Below, piece by piece: positions 1 to 9,699 of a stretch of DNA of 64,000 nucleotides (positions are counted from its first letter, which is position 1; every line of letters starts with the position of its first letter). The stretch comes from Rhynchopus sp. YZ270_cl-10. Its lineage: Eukaryota; Euglenozoa; Diplonemea; Diplonemida; Diplonemidae. Below the pieces are notes generated by a model, which was not told the DNA's origin, searched no databases, and saw only the letters and a program-made list of their open reading frames with translations. The DNA lies in contig OZ037836.1 of NCBI GenBank assembly GCA_964035575.1, forward strand, positions 1,612,001 to 1,676,000, given 5' to 3'. The position numbers and the translations under genes were made by a program.

Positions 1-3000
1 GCACAGACCGGTAGAGATAGCGCTGGATGTAGGTGCGTACAGGCAGATCGTGCTCGCGTACACTCTGCCGAAGCAGTTCCCTTTGGACAAGTGTGGACAA
101 GGCGTGAAGAATGCACAAAAGGCGTTTGCGAGCAAGGAGCTGCAGTGGGGGGCGCTTCAACACCCTCAGGATAGGTGGATACAGTGGAACAAGTGGGCAG
201 AGGACTTCTTGCTGCAGGCGTGCGAAGGCGAGATTGAGGGCCCGACGAAGGCGTATTGCGGAAGAGGCAAAACGTTTGACCCGAAGCCGAAGCACCGGAC
301 TGCGAAGCAGAGCAAGGAAGGGGACGCTCTGACAGTGAGCCAGAGAAGGCTGACGAAGAACGTGGGCAGGCTGGAAGAATGTCGGCTGTGGTACGTGAGG
401 AGCAACGGTGGTGTGCCGCCACATGACGTGTGCAATTGTTGGAGCAAGGCGCGGAAGGAACTGCGTGTTCTGCTGGACGACGACTCACTGCAACAGGATA
501 TGCCTAGCGAGGAGGCTTTGGTGGATCTGTGCAGAGCCGTGCGAGTGAAGGTGTCAACGCTTGCGGACCGAGTGAAGCGGAAGCGACTGGAGGACTGGCG
601 GCAGCGCCTACGGGATGCATGGCACAATGCTCCCAAGGCGATCTTCAAATACTGCAAGGACGAACAGTACAGGAAGATGACTGCCCTGAAGAACGAGGAT
701 GGGAAGTTCACCGCCAACGCTGAGGAGATGGACACCCTCCTGCATGAGGCGTGGATGCCGATTCTTCGCCGATATGCGGAAAAGCCAGAGCCCGACTGGG
801 GTGCGTTTAGGGAGAAGTTTACAGAAGACATCGCAGGCAAGGGGCAAGCGATGCAGATGGACAGGCTGACGGGGAAGGAGTTGCAGCAAACTCTGGGGAG
901 GATGAAGACACAAACTTCTGCTGGGGTGGAGGGTTGGCGCATGGTAGAGCTGAAGGCGCTTCCTCTGGTGCTGCTCGACAGGCTGGCAGATGTGTTTGAT
1001 GCGATTGAGTGTACGGGGGAGTGGCCGCCTTCTTTGATGAGAGCACTCATTGCGCTCATCCCCAAAGGGGAAGACGACACCCCGCTGAAGCAGCGACCTA
1101 TCACGATCACTTCGTGTATCTACAGACTGTGGGCGGCAGCGAGGTTGCGAAGGCTGATAAAGTGGCAGGAAAGCTGGATTGGTGAGCAACAGCACGGCTT
1201 CAGAGCAGGACACAGCACTGCACACCTGTACTGGCATCTGTCGCTCAAGCTGGAGAAGGCGGTACTGTCGGGTGACGACACAGACCAGGTATGGGGCTTC
1301 ACGATCGACTACGCCAAATGTTTCGATCGTGTACCTCATGAGATTGTGCTATCGCTGGCGGAGGAGTGGGGCGCGCACTGGCGTATTCTTGGACCACTGA
1401 GGGCTGCGTACACTGCCATGGAACGCCGCTTCAAGTTGGGAGACGTAGGTGTGGGAGGCACCTTTCGTACGACAAATGGTATCCTGCAAGGATGCCCACT
1501 TTCTGTCGTGCTGTTGAACGCGCTGATGGCGGTGTGGGGATCTGCAGTGACGAGAAGGACCGGAGCAATCGCCATGGGGTACGCTGACGACGTGTATGCT
1601 GTGGCGAACACGGAAGCGGAGGTGCATGGTGCTGCGAGGGTGACGAAGGAGTTTATCACTGCTGCGGACATGGAGGTCAAGGCAGAGAAGTGCGTAGGGT
1701 TTACCTCGAAGGAGGGAACAAAGACGAAGTTTGGACTTGGCGACGGGCTCTTCCCCGACAAGAAGCAGTTCGGGGCGGTTGGAGCAGACATTTTGGCTGG
1801 AAAGGGGAACTTCGGGCCCATCGCGCGTGAGCGTGCGGTTACTGCGCACCGTGTGTTTACGAGGGTTTCGAGTGTGCCTTTATCCTTCACTGAGAAGGCA
1901 CTTATTGGCGCAAGGGGACCAATGATGGCAGCGTTGCATGGGTGCGAAGTGACAGACTTCTCAAAGCAGACCATAGAGACGCTGAGGCAAGGGGCAGCAC
2001 TGGCAGTCTGGGGGCAGGGCAGGAAGCAGCGCACGCTGAACATTGTGTGGCATGTGTTATCTCCGGTTGGGATTGATGCGCCAGCGGAGATTGTGCAGAG
2101 GAGGATGGCGGCCTTTCTCCGACTGACAGAAGATGACGGCATGCGGAGAGAAGCAGAAGACGTGTGGAGGCTGGCACATGACCGAAGAGCGGAGCGGGAG
2201 GTGAGGCGGCGTGACAGGGCTTCAGATCTGGCACGTCTCCGGCGCGAGAACCCTGGGGTTGCCAACCCAAGGGTTACTGAAGTGCACAAGAAGGGTGTGA
2301 TAGAGTTGTTGTGGGACGACCTGGAGCGATACGGATGGCGGTGGAGCAGCTTCGACTTCTGGACCACACACATCGGGTTGAGGGTGCACGTTCGTCTGTG
2401 GGACAAGGGCAAATGGCTGCATGAGCTGAGAGAGGGCATCCGTGCACACGCGTACCGCCTGACAGTGACGACGAGGCCGTCGATGCAGGGCATTGAGGGA
2501 GGTGTGGATCGCCAGGCGACGAACGCAGTGTGGAAGGACCGCACGACCGACAGATACCTGGCGGGCGCGATACGCGGAGCCTTGTCGGGCTCTCAGTTGG
2601 TGGGGGTGCAGCTGCTGAGGAACAAGGAGGTGGAGACTTCGTTGTGCCGATACTGTGGTGAGGCGATAGAGGACCGGAGACACGCTTGGTGGTGGTGCCC
2701 GCAGTGGGACGAAATTCGTGGAGAGGACATCGGAAAACTCCGGGTTTTGCTCAAAGACGCACCCCCGTGCTTCTTGGACTTTGGCCTGGTGCCGACGATA
2801 TTCTTGCAGGAGCTGAGTGTTGCGGAGAGAGAGCAGACGGTGCGTCGTGTGCAACTGATGCTGGTCAGCATCGCGCTGGCAAGGCAGAAGTACGACGTGG
2901 AACATGGGTTTTCGCAGAAGAAGAAGAAGCAAGCGGTGGTGGGCCAATCCCTTTTTCCTTGGGGCTGGAATCCTCAGGAGGGTGCAGTGCTTGAGAGCTA

Positions 3001-4129
3001 CAACCCGCTGGAGAACGTACTGTGGGGGAGCAAGTACATGAAGAAGAGTCCACGCTGGACGGAAGACCACTTCTGGGCGCTGAAGGCATGGCTCGCTGCA
3101 TTGCGTTGGCCTGATGGCACAACGCCCCCCATCACGCAGCTCGAGCTCATGCTGGACTTTGAGATCTTCTCGGGGTTGGACGTACCGGGTGAGACGGTGT
3201 TGAAGAGGGCCGAATCTTTTGGTGCCATGATGCGGACGGCGAAAACTATGGCGCATGGAAGGGACGTATGGAAAGGAGTGGAGAAGAGGGAGGTGCACCA
3301 CTTACAGGAACTGGGTGCGGGGATCATGACGGGGTATTCTGTGCGACCTGTGCTGACGCATGCGGCGGGGGTTGAAGGATACCTGAAGGAGTTGCAGGAG
3401 AAGGCGACGTCGCGGAGAGCACTCTCCCGACAAAAGGAAAAGACGAAGGCGAGGTGGGGTGACGACGCGGATGTGGCTCATACTTCCACTCCGGAAGAAC
3501 GCTCAGCAAAGAACGAACGCTGGAAGGAAGCGAAGGAAGAGCAGAAGCAGGCAGAGGAGGTGCGTAGTAGAGCTGCGATAGCTGCAGTTGCGGCAGAGCA
3601 GATTCGACGACAGGAGGCACGCAGGCGGCAGACACCGGCTGTGCGTGTGGACGTAAGGAGGAAGGTGGGGGCCATGCGGGTGTGTGACATACACACCAAG
3701 ATGCGATGCGGGGACTGCGAGCACAACAACATCTCCATCACGGCGTGTTGTGCGACGCACCATTGTGATGAGCTTATTTTGGGTGACTGTGTGGAGGCGC
3801 GTGAGGCGTGTGAGGTGCATAACTTCTCGATGTGCGGACAGTGTGCGGGTGCGGGGAACGTGTCGATGAAGCAGTGCTGTCAGAAGCACCACAACTGTGT
3901 GGCCCACGGGAGGGGTGCTTGCGGTGCATGTGTGCAGGCGGGACGGAAGAGGAAGAAGGACGGATTGCCGATGCTGGCGTCTCCTCAGGCCTGTTGCGGG
4001 AAAGGGCACCACGACACGTCCCAGGGGCGTCTCGGGTTTGCCCCGCGATAACGAAGGTGGTCACGTGGCGCCTTTCTCACCTCTCAGTTCATCTGAGAAG
4101 GTGGGGATGGGTCACGTCAACAAGTTTAA
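1..4129 (+). mobile_element. LINE copy 1 (3' part; 5' end outside window)
   Basis: 3' portion of a non-LTR retrotransposon nearly identical to the complete copy at 22573-30331: position 1 here corresponds to about 26202 there, with only scattered substitutions. The element contains the ORF2 tail and a short 3'UTR of about 78 nt. The shared sequence ends at caagtttaa (4129), after which the two copies run into different members of the same LRR gene family, at the same position of the LRR module. No poly(A) tail is visible at the 3' junction. Near-identity and open ORFs in both copies imply recent transposition. Confidence 0.93.
2..4051 (+). CDS. LINE ORF2 (partial): end of endonuclease, reverse transcriptase, Cys/His-rich tail
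   Basis: The frame is open from position 2, starting in the HRPVEI motif at the end of the APE-type endonuclease, and runs to a stop at 4051. Reverse transcriptase blocks are visible in order: RPITITSC with HGFRAGHST, then motif A (FTIDYAKCFD), motif B (GILQGCPLSVVLLN) and motif C (GYADDVYAV, catalytic YADD). Downstream is a CxxC-H-C knuckle (CRYCGEAIEDRRHAWWWC), a long basic and helical region, and a terminal cysteine/histidine-rich segment of repeated units (CDIHTKMRCGDC, CEVHNFSMCGQC and so on). The protein would carry out target-primed reverse transcription of its own RNA. No internal stop is visible. The 5' portion lies outside the window. Confidence 0.95.
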   Translation, partial: HRPVEIALDVGAYRQIVLAYTLPKQFPLDKCGQGVKNAQKAFASKELQWGALQHPQDRWIQWNKWAEDFLLQACEGEIEGPTKAYCGRGKTFDPKPKHRTAKQSKEGDALTVSQRRLTKNVGRLEECRLWYVRSNGGVPPHDVCNCWSKARKELRVLLDDDSLQQDMPSEEALVDLCRAVRVKVSTLADRVKRKRLEDWRQRLRDAWHNAPKAIFKYCKDEQYRKMTALKNEDGKFTANAEEMDTLLHEAWMPILRRYAEKPEPDWGAFREKFTEDIAGKGQAMQMDRLTGKELQQTLGRMKTQTSAGVEGWRMVELKALPLVLLDRLADVFDAIECTGEWPPSLMRALIALIPKGEDDTPLKQRPITITSCIYRLWAAARLRRLIKWQESWIGEQQHGFRAGHSTAHLYWHLSLKLEKAVLSGDDTDQVWGFTIDYAKCFDRVPHEIVLSLAEEWGAHWRILGPLRAAYTAMERRFKLGDVGVGGTFRTTNGILQGCPLSVVLLNALMAVWGSAVTRRTGAIAMGYADDVYAVANTEAEVHGAARVTKEFITAADMEVKAEKCVGFTSKEGTKTKFGLGDGLFPDKKQFGAVGADILAGKGNFGPIARERAVTAHRVFTRVSSVPLSFTEKALIGARGPMMAALHGCEVTDFSKQTIETLRQGAALAVWGQGRKQRTLNIVWHVLSPVGIDAPAEIVQRRMAAFLRLTEDDGMRREAEDVWRLAHDRRAEREVRRRDRASDLARLRRENPGVANPRVTEVHKKGVIELLWDDLERYGWRWSSFDFWTTHIGLRVHVRLWDKGKWLHELREGIRAHAYRLTVTTRPSMQGIEGGVDRQATNAVWKDRTTDRYLAGAIRGALSGSQLVGVQLLRNKEVETSLCRYCGEAIEDRRHAWWWCPQWDEIRGEDIGKLRVLLKDAPPCFLDFGLVPTIFLQELSVAEREQTVRRVQLMLVSIALARQKYDVEHGFSQKKKKQAVVGQSLFPWGWNPQEGAVLESYNPLENVLWGSKYMKKSPRWTEDHFWALKAWLAALRWPDGTTPPITQLELMLDFEIFSGLDVPGETVLKRAESFGAMMRTAKTMAHGRDVWKGVEKREVHHLQELGAGIMTGYSVRPVLTHAAGVEGYLKELQEKATSRRALSRQKEKTKARWGDDADVAHTSTPEERSAKNERWKEAKEEQKQAEEVRSRAAIAAVAAEQIRRQEARRRQTPAVRVDVRRKVGAMRVCDIHTKMRCGDCEHNNISITACCATHHCDELILGDCVEAREACEVHNFSMCGQCAGAGNVSMKQCCQKHHNCVAHGRGACGACVQAGRKRKKDGLPMLASPQACCGKGHHDTSQGRLGFAPR

Positions 4130-4362
4130 TCTCGTTTACCACCCTGGATCTGACACCACTCAAGAAGGTTAAGTACGTAGGTTTGGGTTTTGCTGGGAAC
4201 TGCACTTCGTTGACGAGTATTTACCTTTCCGGTTGCAGCAGTGCTGTGTCCAATGAAGTGAGGAACGGCGAGCTGAGTAAGCTTGTGGTTGAAGCACGTC
4301 CGAAACGAAGCAGAGACGGATCCCCCGAGCAAGCCCACAAACGACGGAGACACGCACAATGA
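4130..4362 (+). pseudogene. 3' remnant of a Ub-LRR gene cut by LINE copy 1
   Basis: Directly after the LINE 3' end the sequence encodes the end of a BspA-type LRR protein: TTLDLTPLKKVKYVG, then CTSLTSIYLSGCSS, then the family's basic tail (RPKRSRDGSPEQAHKRRR) and stop. It matches the C-termini of the family members ending at 11205, 13835, 16725, 30791 and 54182. The 5' part of this gene would lie left of the LINE, outside the window. The first codons differ slightly from the family consensus (TCGTTT where others have TCGTTA). Confidence 0.9.
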
Positions 4363-4470
4363 CGACGTGGTGTGTTGGTGGCAGGGATAAAGGGAAGGAC
4401 TGGAAGAAGGGTAAAGGGGGGTGGGATAATTGTAGTGGGGGATAACTGTAGAATCAGGGTATTAATATAA

Positions 4471-4789
4471 AAGGTCCGTCCCTTCCATGCGGCATCGTTT
4501 TCGCCGTCCGCATCATGGCACCAAAAGATTCGGCCCTCTTCAACACCGTCTCACCCGGTACGTCCAACCCCGAGAAGATCTCAAAGTCCAGCATGAGCTC
4601 GAGCTGCGTGATGGGGGGCGTTGTGCCATCAGGCCAACGCAATGCAGCGAGCCATGCCTTCAGCGCCCAGAAGTGGTCTTCCGTCCAGCGAGGACTCTTC
4701 TTCATGTGCTGACTTCCCCACAGTACGTTCTTCAGTGGGTTGTGGCACTCCAATACCGCACCTTCCGGAGGATTCCAACCCCAAGGAAA
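4471..4789 (-). mobile_element. LINE ORF2 fragment, inverted
   Basis: Reverse-strand translation gives ORF2 tail sequence (PLKNVLWGSQHMKKSPRW, then WPDGTTPPITQLELMLDFE, ESFGAMMRTAKTM), matching plus-strand positions of about 2940-3262 in LINE copy 1. It is an isolated internal piece of about 320 bp with neither LINE end, so it is probably a rearrangement product rather than a normal 5'-truncated insertion. Confidence 0.9.
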
Positions 4790-4799
4790 AATGATGGTG

Positions 4800-5160
4800 A
4801 TTGGGGGGGACTGAGGGGGGAGGACGCGCTTTGCTGTGCTTGGGGTGCTTGGGGTGCTTGGGGTGTGGAGTCAACTCTTGTGCTGTGCTGGAGGGGGTGT
4901 GGGAGGTGGAGGTGCACAGTGTTGTGAGTGTGGGGGGTTTGGGTGTGGCGCTTCCCTCGATCGTTTTGTGGTGATGATGGGAGGGGAAGCTGTGTCTGGC
5001 GGTGGGGTGCTTTCGTGCATTTGTCTGGCACCTCAGCTTGTCTGTGGTTGCAGCACGAGAGCACCTTTGGCGTTCTTCCTTGCGTGGGGTGGGTGGAGAC
5101 AGCGTGGAGGCTGTGCGGGTTTCTTGTGCAGAACGGGGCAGGTAACGGTGCGTGAGAGGA
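4800..5160. repeat. Segment duplicated at 51980-52270 and 52866-52904
   Basis: GC-rich stretch with TGCTTGGGG iterations, then ggtgtggagtcaactcttg and so on, ending ttcttgtgcagaacgggg. The same sequence recurs at about 51980-52270. There it is split: after ggaggctg it continues into a decayed LINE ORF1 piece (52270-52866) before resuming with ttcttgtgcagaacggggc. One copy has therefore gained, or the other lost, about 600 bp. No coding function is recognised. Confidence 0.75.
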
Positions 5161-5165
5161 GTGTA

Positions 5166-6545
5166 CCGACCCTCCCCCGTGAAATTGTCCCCCCTGGGGG
5201 GAAAAGTGAGGGGGGGTCAATATCTCGTACGGCAAAAAGGGGGGACAATTTCTCGTACTGTAGGGGGGTGGCCGTTTTGGTGTGAAGAAGGGAGAGCAAA
5301 GGTTGTCCCCGCGACTCCCTTGAAATTGTCCGTCGGGGTGAAATACCGGTTTTTCCCAACCTTCCTGTATACACGCGTCAGCAACCAATACAGGTAGTGT
5401 ATTGAAATGATTCTGGGGGGGGGTAAGGGGTCTAATTTTAATTTCGTCGATTTTGAGAAAAATTTTGGCCAAAAATGGGCCCACGTATAAGGAACCGGGC
5501 TCATATTTCTCAAAATTTAAGTGGTCAAAAAATTGTCCAATTTTCCGAAATGACCCCACCGCTGCACGGGCGGAGCCCAAAAATGCAAATAAGCCACTTT
5601 TTCCCAACCTTCCTGTATACACGCGTCAGCAACCAATACAGGTAGTGTATTGAAATGATTCTGGGGGGGGGTAAGGGGTCTAATTTTAATTTCGTCGATT
5701 TTGAGAAAAATTTTGGCCAAAAATGGGCCCACGTATAAGGAACCGGGCTCATATTTCTCAAAATTTAAGTGGTCAAAAAATTGTCCAATTTTCCGAAATG
5801 ACCCCACCGCTGCACGGGCGGAGCCCAAAAATGCAAATAAGCCACTTTTTGGTTTCATTGAAATGATGCGGCTGACACTGAGGAATTATGGTTTACGACG
5901 TCCCATTGAGGGGGCGAACCCTTTTTAATTTTTTGTTCTCTTGAAATGTGTAATTTCATGTTTTCGCGAAAAAAATACGAACTGATCCTACAAGGGTTGA
6001 AGGAAGGTGTGTGGAAAACAATAATAACAAGAACAACTAATTGCTAAGAAAAAAAATGGGGTGTGCTGTGGATAACTCCGCGCGATTTTCGGAACCACCA
6101 TAGCATCCTGGCGATTTTCTGGAGGTGCTGATGTGACGATGCCTGGTGCGATCGACGACGTGTTGTCGTCTGTGCATTATGTGTTCCTTCCGCACTGCTC
6201 TGATGACGACGACGATGCGTGGGAGCCTGTGGACGACTACGAGCTGGAACATGCCGAGGCCGCCCGAGCGAATGGTTATCGAGCCTGCCGAGACTACGTC
6301 CAATAACGCGATCGAGCAGATGGTGCTGGACGAAGAGGACAGCCCCACTGTTTGAACGTTTCAGATGCAGGCATCCCAGTGGGGCCAGCGTACGAAGAGC
6401 GTTTTAGCATACCTGCAGAAGAGCAGAATGCTGGCGTGTTGTAGATTATATTTTTTTCAGAGTGGAGTTCCACAGCACACCCGGTTTTTTTTCCGATAGC
6501 AATTACTTGTTTTTTTTGAGGGGGGGACAATTTCACGAGGGTCGG
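5166..6545. mobile_element. Non-autonomous TIR DNA transposon with TA target duplication
   Basis: The left end CCGACCCTCCCCCGTGAAA (5166 on) and the right end are inverted repeats of each other (right end read in reverse: CCGACCCTCGTGAAATTG), about 28 bp with a 3-nt length difference. Both ends abut TA (5164-5165 and 6546-6547), as in Tc1/mariner-type insertion. The 1.38-kb interior holds two tandem 248-bp units and a degenerate coding-like stretch (about 6100-6360; VDDYELEHAE and IEQMVLDEED). A diverged inverted copy of the interior lies at 49770-50560. No transposase was recognised, so it is presumably mobilised in trans. Confidence 0.75.
5351..5846. repeat. Two tandem 248-bp units inside the TIR transposon
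   Basis: A unit beginning ttttcccaaccttcctgtat is repeated almost perfectly at 5351-5598 and 5599-5846. It contains gggcccacgtataaggaacc and the motif ccgaaatgaccccaccgctg-cacgggcggagccc, which recurs in inverted orientation at about 50400-50560 and, diverged, in the foldback elements at 17064 and 42061. Confidence 0.92.
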
Positions 6546-6608
6546 TATATGAATTAAAGATATTCCACTTTTTTTTAAACCTGCAAAACTCACCCCCATT
6601 TTCCACAC

Positions 6609-6610
6609 AG
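6609..6610 (+). promoter_or_regulatory. Candidate 3' splice acceptor upstream of reticulon-like gene
   Basis: The sequence ttttccacacag precedes a strongly pyrimidine-rich leader (cttcctcttcctcttcc...) and the ATG at 6661. The same CACACAG form is used by three inferred internal acceptors in the window (39150, 44285, 60878), so this is a plausible trans-splice or 5'UTR-intron acceptor. Confidence 0.4.
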
Positions 6611-6660
6611 ACCCTTCCTCTTCCTCTTCCTCTTCCCCTTCCCCTTTACCCCCCTGAACA

Positions 6661-8010
6661 ATGATTGGGGATAACACTTTCGCTTCTATGGTTGGCCCAT
6701 GGTGGTGGCATCAGTTCATGTGGACTTCTCCAGTACAGAGCGCTGTGGTGCTTGCGGCTGGGGTGGTGGCTGGCTGCGCAGTGGGTGTGTGGGGGTGTAG
6801 CGTGATGTGCGTTCTCTGTGCCGCCGCTGCCTTGGCATTAGCACTGAGCCTCGTCTTTCGGACGTATCTTGCAAACAGCCGCCCCCGTCTGCCCTTCCCT
6901 TTTCCTCTCTGGGAGAGACATTTGTCGGTTGCGGCGGAGGTGTGGATTCCGCATCTGTCTTCATGCGCACTCCGTGTCGTCCAGCTTGCCACTTGGCAGG
7001 ATGTCCCCCGCTCTGTCACGACGCTAGCCTTCGCATGCCTTGCTTCTTTCGCAGCACAGTACATCAACACCATCACCGCCGCCCTTTTTCTCTGGTGCTC
7101 TGCCTACGCACTGCCCTTTCTGTGGGACCAACGCCAAGCTGCGCACCGGGCCCTCCAAAGCCCTTCGGGGTCTCCACATCTGACACCTCCGTTGTGTGCA
7201 CTGTCCCCTCATCAACCCCCAGTGCTCTCTCCGGAGGAAGTGACGGCGGTCCTGGAGGATGCAGCAGACGCAGTGCGTATGGCCGCTCTCAGTGAAGAGA
7301 CCTACAGTCACATTCCGGAGGCATACCCAGAAGCTCCGTTGTGCAGCACGGTGCGTCCTTTTGGGGAAGGTGCCTGTCCGGTGACGGGGTTGCGTTATCA
7401 GGAAGGGTGTGTGGAGGGGTTGGAGCTGCCTGCGGAGATGTTGGTGTTGTTTGCGGCAGCTGCGATGTGCTGTGTGAAGGGCAGCTGGCAGCATTGGGTC
7501 ATTGTGGTGACGTTGGCTGAGGTGCGTTTTATGGGGCTGCCCGGAGGGGTGTGTGTCGCGGCGTTTCGTACCTGCGACGTGCTGAGTGTGGAGCGCGAGA
7601 GGTTGCAGTCGCCCGCCCATCTCCAGCTCCGCTTCCTCTGCCAGGACGGTGCCTCCGTCGCCGTCCAACTCCCCACAGCAGAAGGCACAGCACTCATAAC
7701 AGTGGTCGATGTGCTCATCCGCCAGGGGGTCATCCCGCCCTACTCCGCCGCAGCCCCACCCCCTCTTGCACAGCTCCCTCCACCCCAGACTTCATATCGC
7801 CGTTATGAGTCTGCATACAGCAGTGTACAGGGGGGTCGTGGCAACACACCGTTGACAATGTTTGAGGGTGGGGTGAGGTACGATGGAGGAGGGGGAGGGG
7901 GAGGGGTCGTCACACCGGACGCAGCAACGTTCGCGCAGCTTGCGATTGCGTCGGCGAAGCTGGATTCTGTGCGGAGAGGTGCGGGGCGCAGTGCGCTTGA
8001 TGCGTATTAG
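6661..8010 (+). CDS. Reticulon-like membrane protein (tentative)
   Basis: The 449-residue frame starts at the first ATG after a pyrimidine-rich leader. Residues 17-66 form a long hydrophobic stretch. After a loop of about 50 residues, a second long hydrophobic stretch follows (about 115-155: SVTTLAFACLASFAAQYINT ... ALPFLWDQ). Two long hairpin-type hydrophobic segments, with TWQDVPRS before the second and a polar stretch after it, resemble a reticulon homology domain, which shapes tubular ER. Residues 180-240 are acidic and helical. Residues 260-365 (HWVIVVTLAEVRFMGLPGGV and on) could be a PH/GRAM-like sandwich. The C-terminus is Pro-rich and then Gly-rich (GGGGGGG). Domain calls rest on pattern only; it could be another ER membrane protein. 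No intron is evident. Confidence 0.6.
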   Translation: MIGDNTFASMVGPWWWHQFMWTSPVQSAVVLAAGVVAGCAVGVWGCSVMCVLCAAAALALALSLVFRTYLANSRPRLPFPFPLWERHLSVAAEVWIPHLSSCALRVVQLATWQDVPRSVTTLAFACLASFAAQYINTITAALFLWCSAYALPFLWDQRQAAHRALQSPSGSPHLTPPLCALSPHQPPVLSPEEVTAVLEDAADAVRMAALSEETYSHIPEAYPEAPLCSTVRPFGEGACPVTGLRYQEGCVEGLELPAEMLVLFAAAAMCCVKGSWQHWVIVVTLAEVRFMGLPGGVCVAAFRTCDVLSVERERLQSPAHLQLRFLCQDGASVAVQLPTAEGTALITVVDVLIRQGVIPPYSAAAPPPLAQLPPPQTSYRRYESAYSSVQGGRGNTPLTMFEGGVRYDGGGGGGGVVTPDAATFAQLAIASAKLDSVRRGAGRSALDAY

Positions 8011-9420
8011 AGAGGGTGAGCCCGCAGGAGTATCTGCCCTATCGGCTTTTGACGGTAGTGTAGTGGACTACCGTGGCTGTAACGGGTAACGGGGAATTAG
8101 GGTTGGGGTCGGAGGTGCATGTTGCTTACCATTTTTAGATAGTGTTTTAGAATTGTCATATCATAAAAGCTCTGCTTTTTAGATAGATGCTTTGCAGAAT
8201 TACTCCCGATACTCATTCACTCAGGGACACTAATTCGAGAGATCAACGGGAAAAAAAAAAAGATTTTTCTCTTTTTTTTCCCCCCCTTGTTTTCGTTTCT
8301 TTTGACTGAAAATCTATCTAAAAAAGGGAAGACTTTTATTTTTGCTGTAAACCACGAAATGTATGCATGGGTATATCCTCAGGAATTAGATTGTACTTAG
8401 TTATTTTTTTGGGCACATGGCCATTGTCACATATAGTGTGATGTGGGGGTGAGGAAGCGTTCCAACTTTTCAACCTCTTCCCCATTATTCCATTCGCTAT
8501 TTTTTTTTTAAACCCCCCCTTGTTTTAGAACCAACAGAAAGTGTACGTTACGATTTTAGATTTAAATAATAATAATTATTATTAGCATTCAGCCACGAGG
8601 GAAATGGACCATGCCACAGAGCACATTCCCCGTGTGATAAACTTTCATCTTGTGCCGCTGCAGTCCTGTATTCAAAAAGAAAAAAAAAACTTTGTTCCCT
8701 TTTTGGAGCGCAGTGATTGTCGACACAACAAAAAAAGAATGCGCTGTCTGTGAGTCGCCTCACAACAGGAACAGGGAAGCTGTCCCCCACTGCCTTGAGC
8801 AGTGTGGAACCCCACTACGTAGGGCAACAAGAAAGACCGTCTCCACGTGACGGCCACCAAGCTTTGGTATGTGTCTGTAAGGACAGATGATTTCTGTATT
8901 GACACGATCGCCTTTTAATGGAAGGAAGCTGCCTGTACAAAGATAGCCAAGACTGTCTGGGGTAGTCGAGACTTATAGATTAAAAAAGAAAAAGAAAAAA
9001 AAAAGGGCACTGCTGCAGATCTCGAATTTTCAAAAAAAAAAAAAAAAAAAAACGAAGCAAACCCCTTCAATCAGTCTACACTAATACAACCAAGTGTTCA
9101 AAAAAAAAAAAAAACATTGAGTACAGATCCTGCACTAGCAGGTGATTGTCAAAATACAATGGAAACGTTCGGCAAAAGAGACCTGAAGAAGAGTTACTCA
9201 AAGTTATGATCTAAAAAGTTAAAATGCACATCTGCTTCGTTCTTCTATTGCAGCTAACAGCAAACAAAAAACTATGCCAGCAAGCATAAAACTAGAGCAA
9301 AACAGACAGAACCAACCATTTCCCCCCTTCTTACCTACTTTCAGACTTTCCCCCCAAGATTCGGAGCTACTTGTCTCACATGGGTAGCAACAAAACTACG
9401 CAAAAAGCTATTAACACCTT
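8011..9420. other. Non-coding AT-rich stretch
   Basis: No supported gene. Contains A/T homopolymers, a sequence at about 9116-9150 (acattgagtacagatcctgc, then actagcaggtgatt) repeated at 35557-35588 and partly at 38741, and a short copy of the ctacactaatacaaccaag repeat (about 9078-9098) also seen at 37440, 38918, 39050, 47150 and 63327. Confidence 0.6.
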
Positions 9421-9422
9421 CT

Positions 9423-9588
9423 AGGAGAGGCAAGTCCACGTACTCGCTGCCTCTGGTGCAGCATGGCTAGCTGTTTTCTGATGATCCGCACTTCTTCTTG
9501 GTCAGGCTCCTCGCATTGGCGTGCATACACAGCACAGTCCTTGCAGCAATATTCATTATTTTCCTTGTCCTCTTTTATCCACACATCT
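9423..9588 (-). pseudogene. Cys-rich coding fragment (unrecognised)
   Basis: The reverse strand reads NEYCCKDCAVYARQCEEP, then DQEEVRIIRKQLAMLHQRQR, with no stop, so it looks protein-derived. A shorter relative (RNEHYCKDCAVYAPQCEVCI) recurs on the same strand inside each conserved upstream block of the LRR genes (about 9715-9775, 15470-15530, 20088-20150). It is probably the end of a gene once adjacent to the LRR family and duplicated with it. The CxxC...C pattern hints at zinc binding; no family is assigned. Confidence 0.45.
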
Positions 9589-9699
9589 CTGTGGATGTCT
9601 CACCTTTTGTTTTCCAGCAGGAAGCTGACCTAATGACCCTGTGTCTGCAATGATGCTGTTCGTTTGATTGATGAGAGGAAGCAGAGGGTGGAGAGGGTG

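Noticed and set aside
1336-2544. Long minus-strand ORFs across the LINE (also 27537-28745, 26367-27503, 28423-29502)
   Set aside because: Low-complexity Ser/Pro/His/Arg composition typical of the antisense of a GC-rich reading frame; the same shadows recur in both LINE copies.
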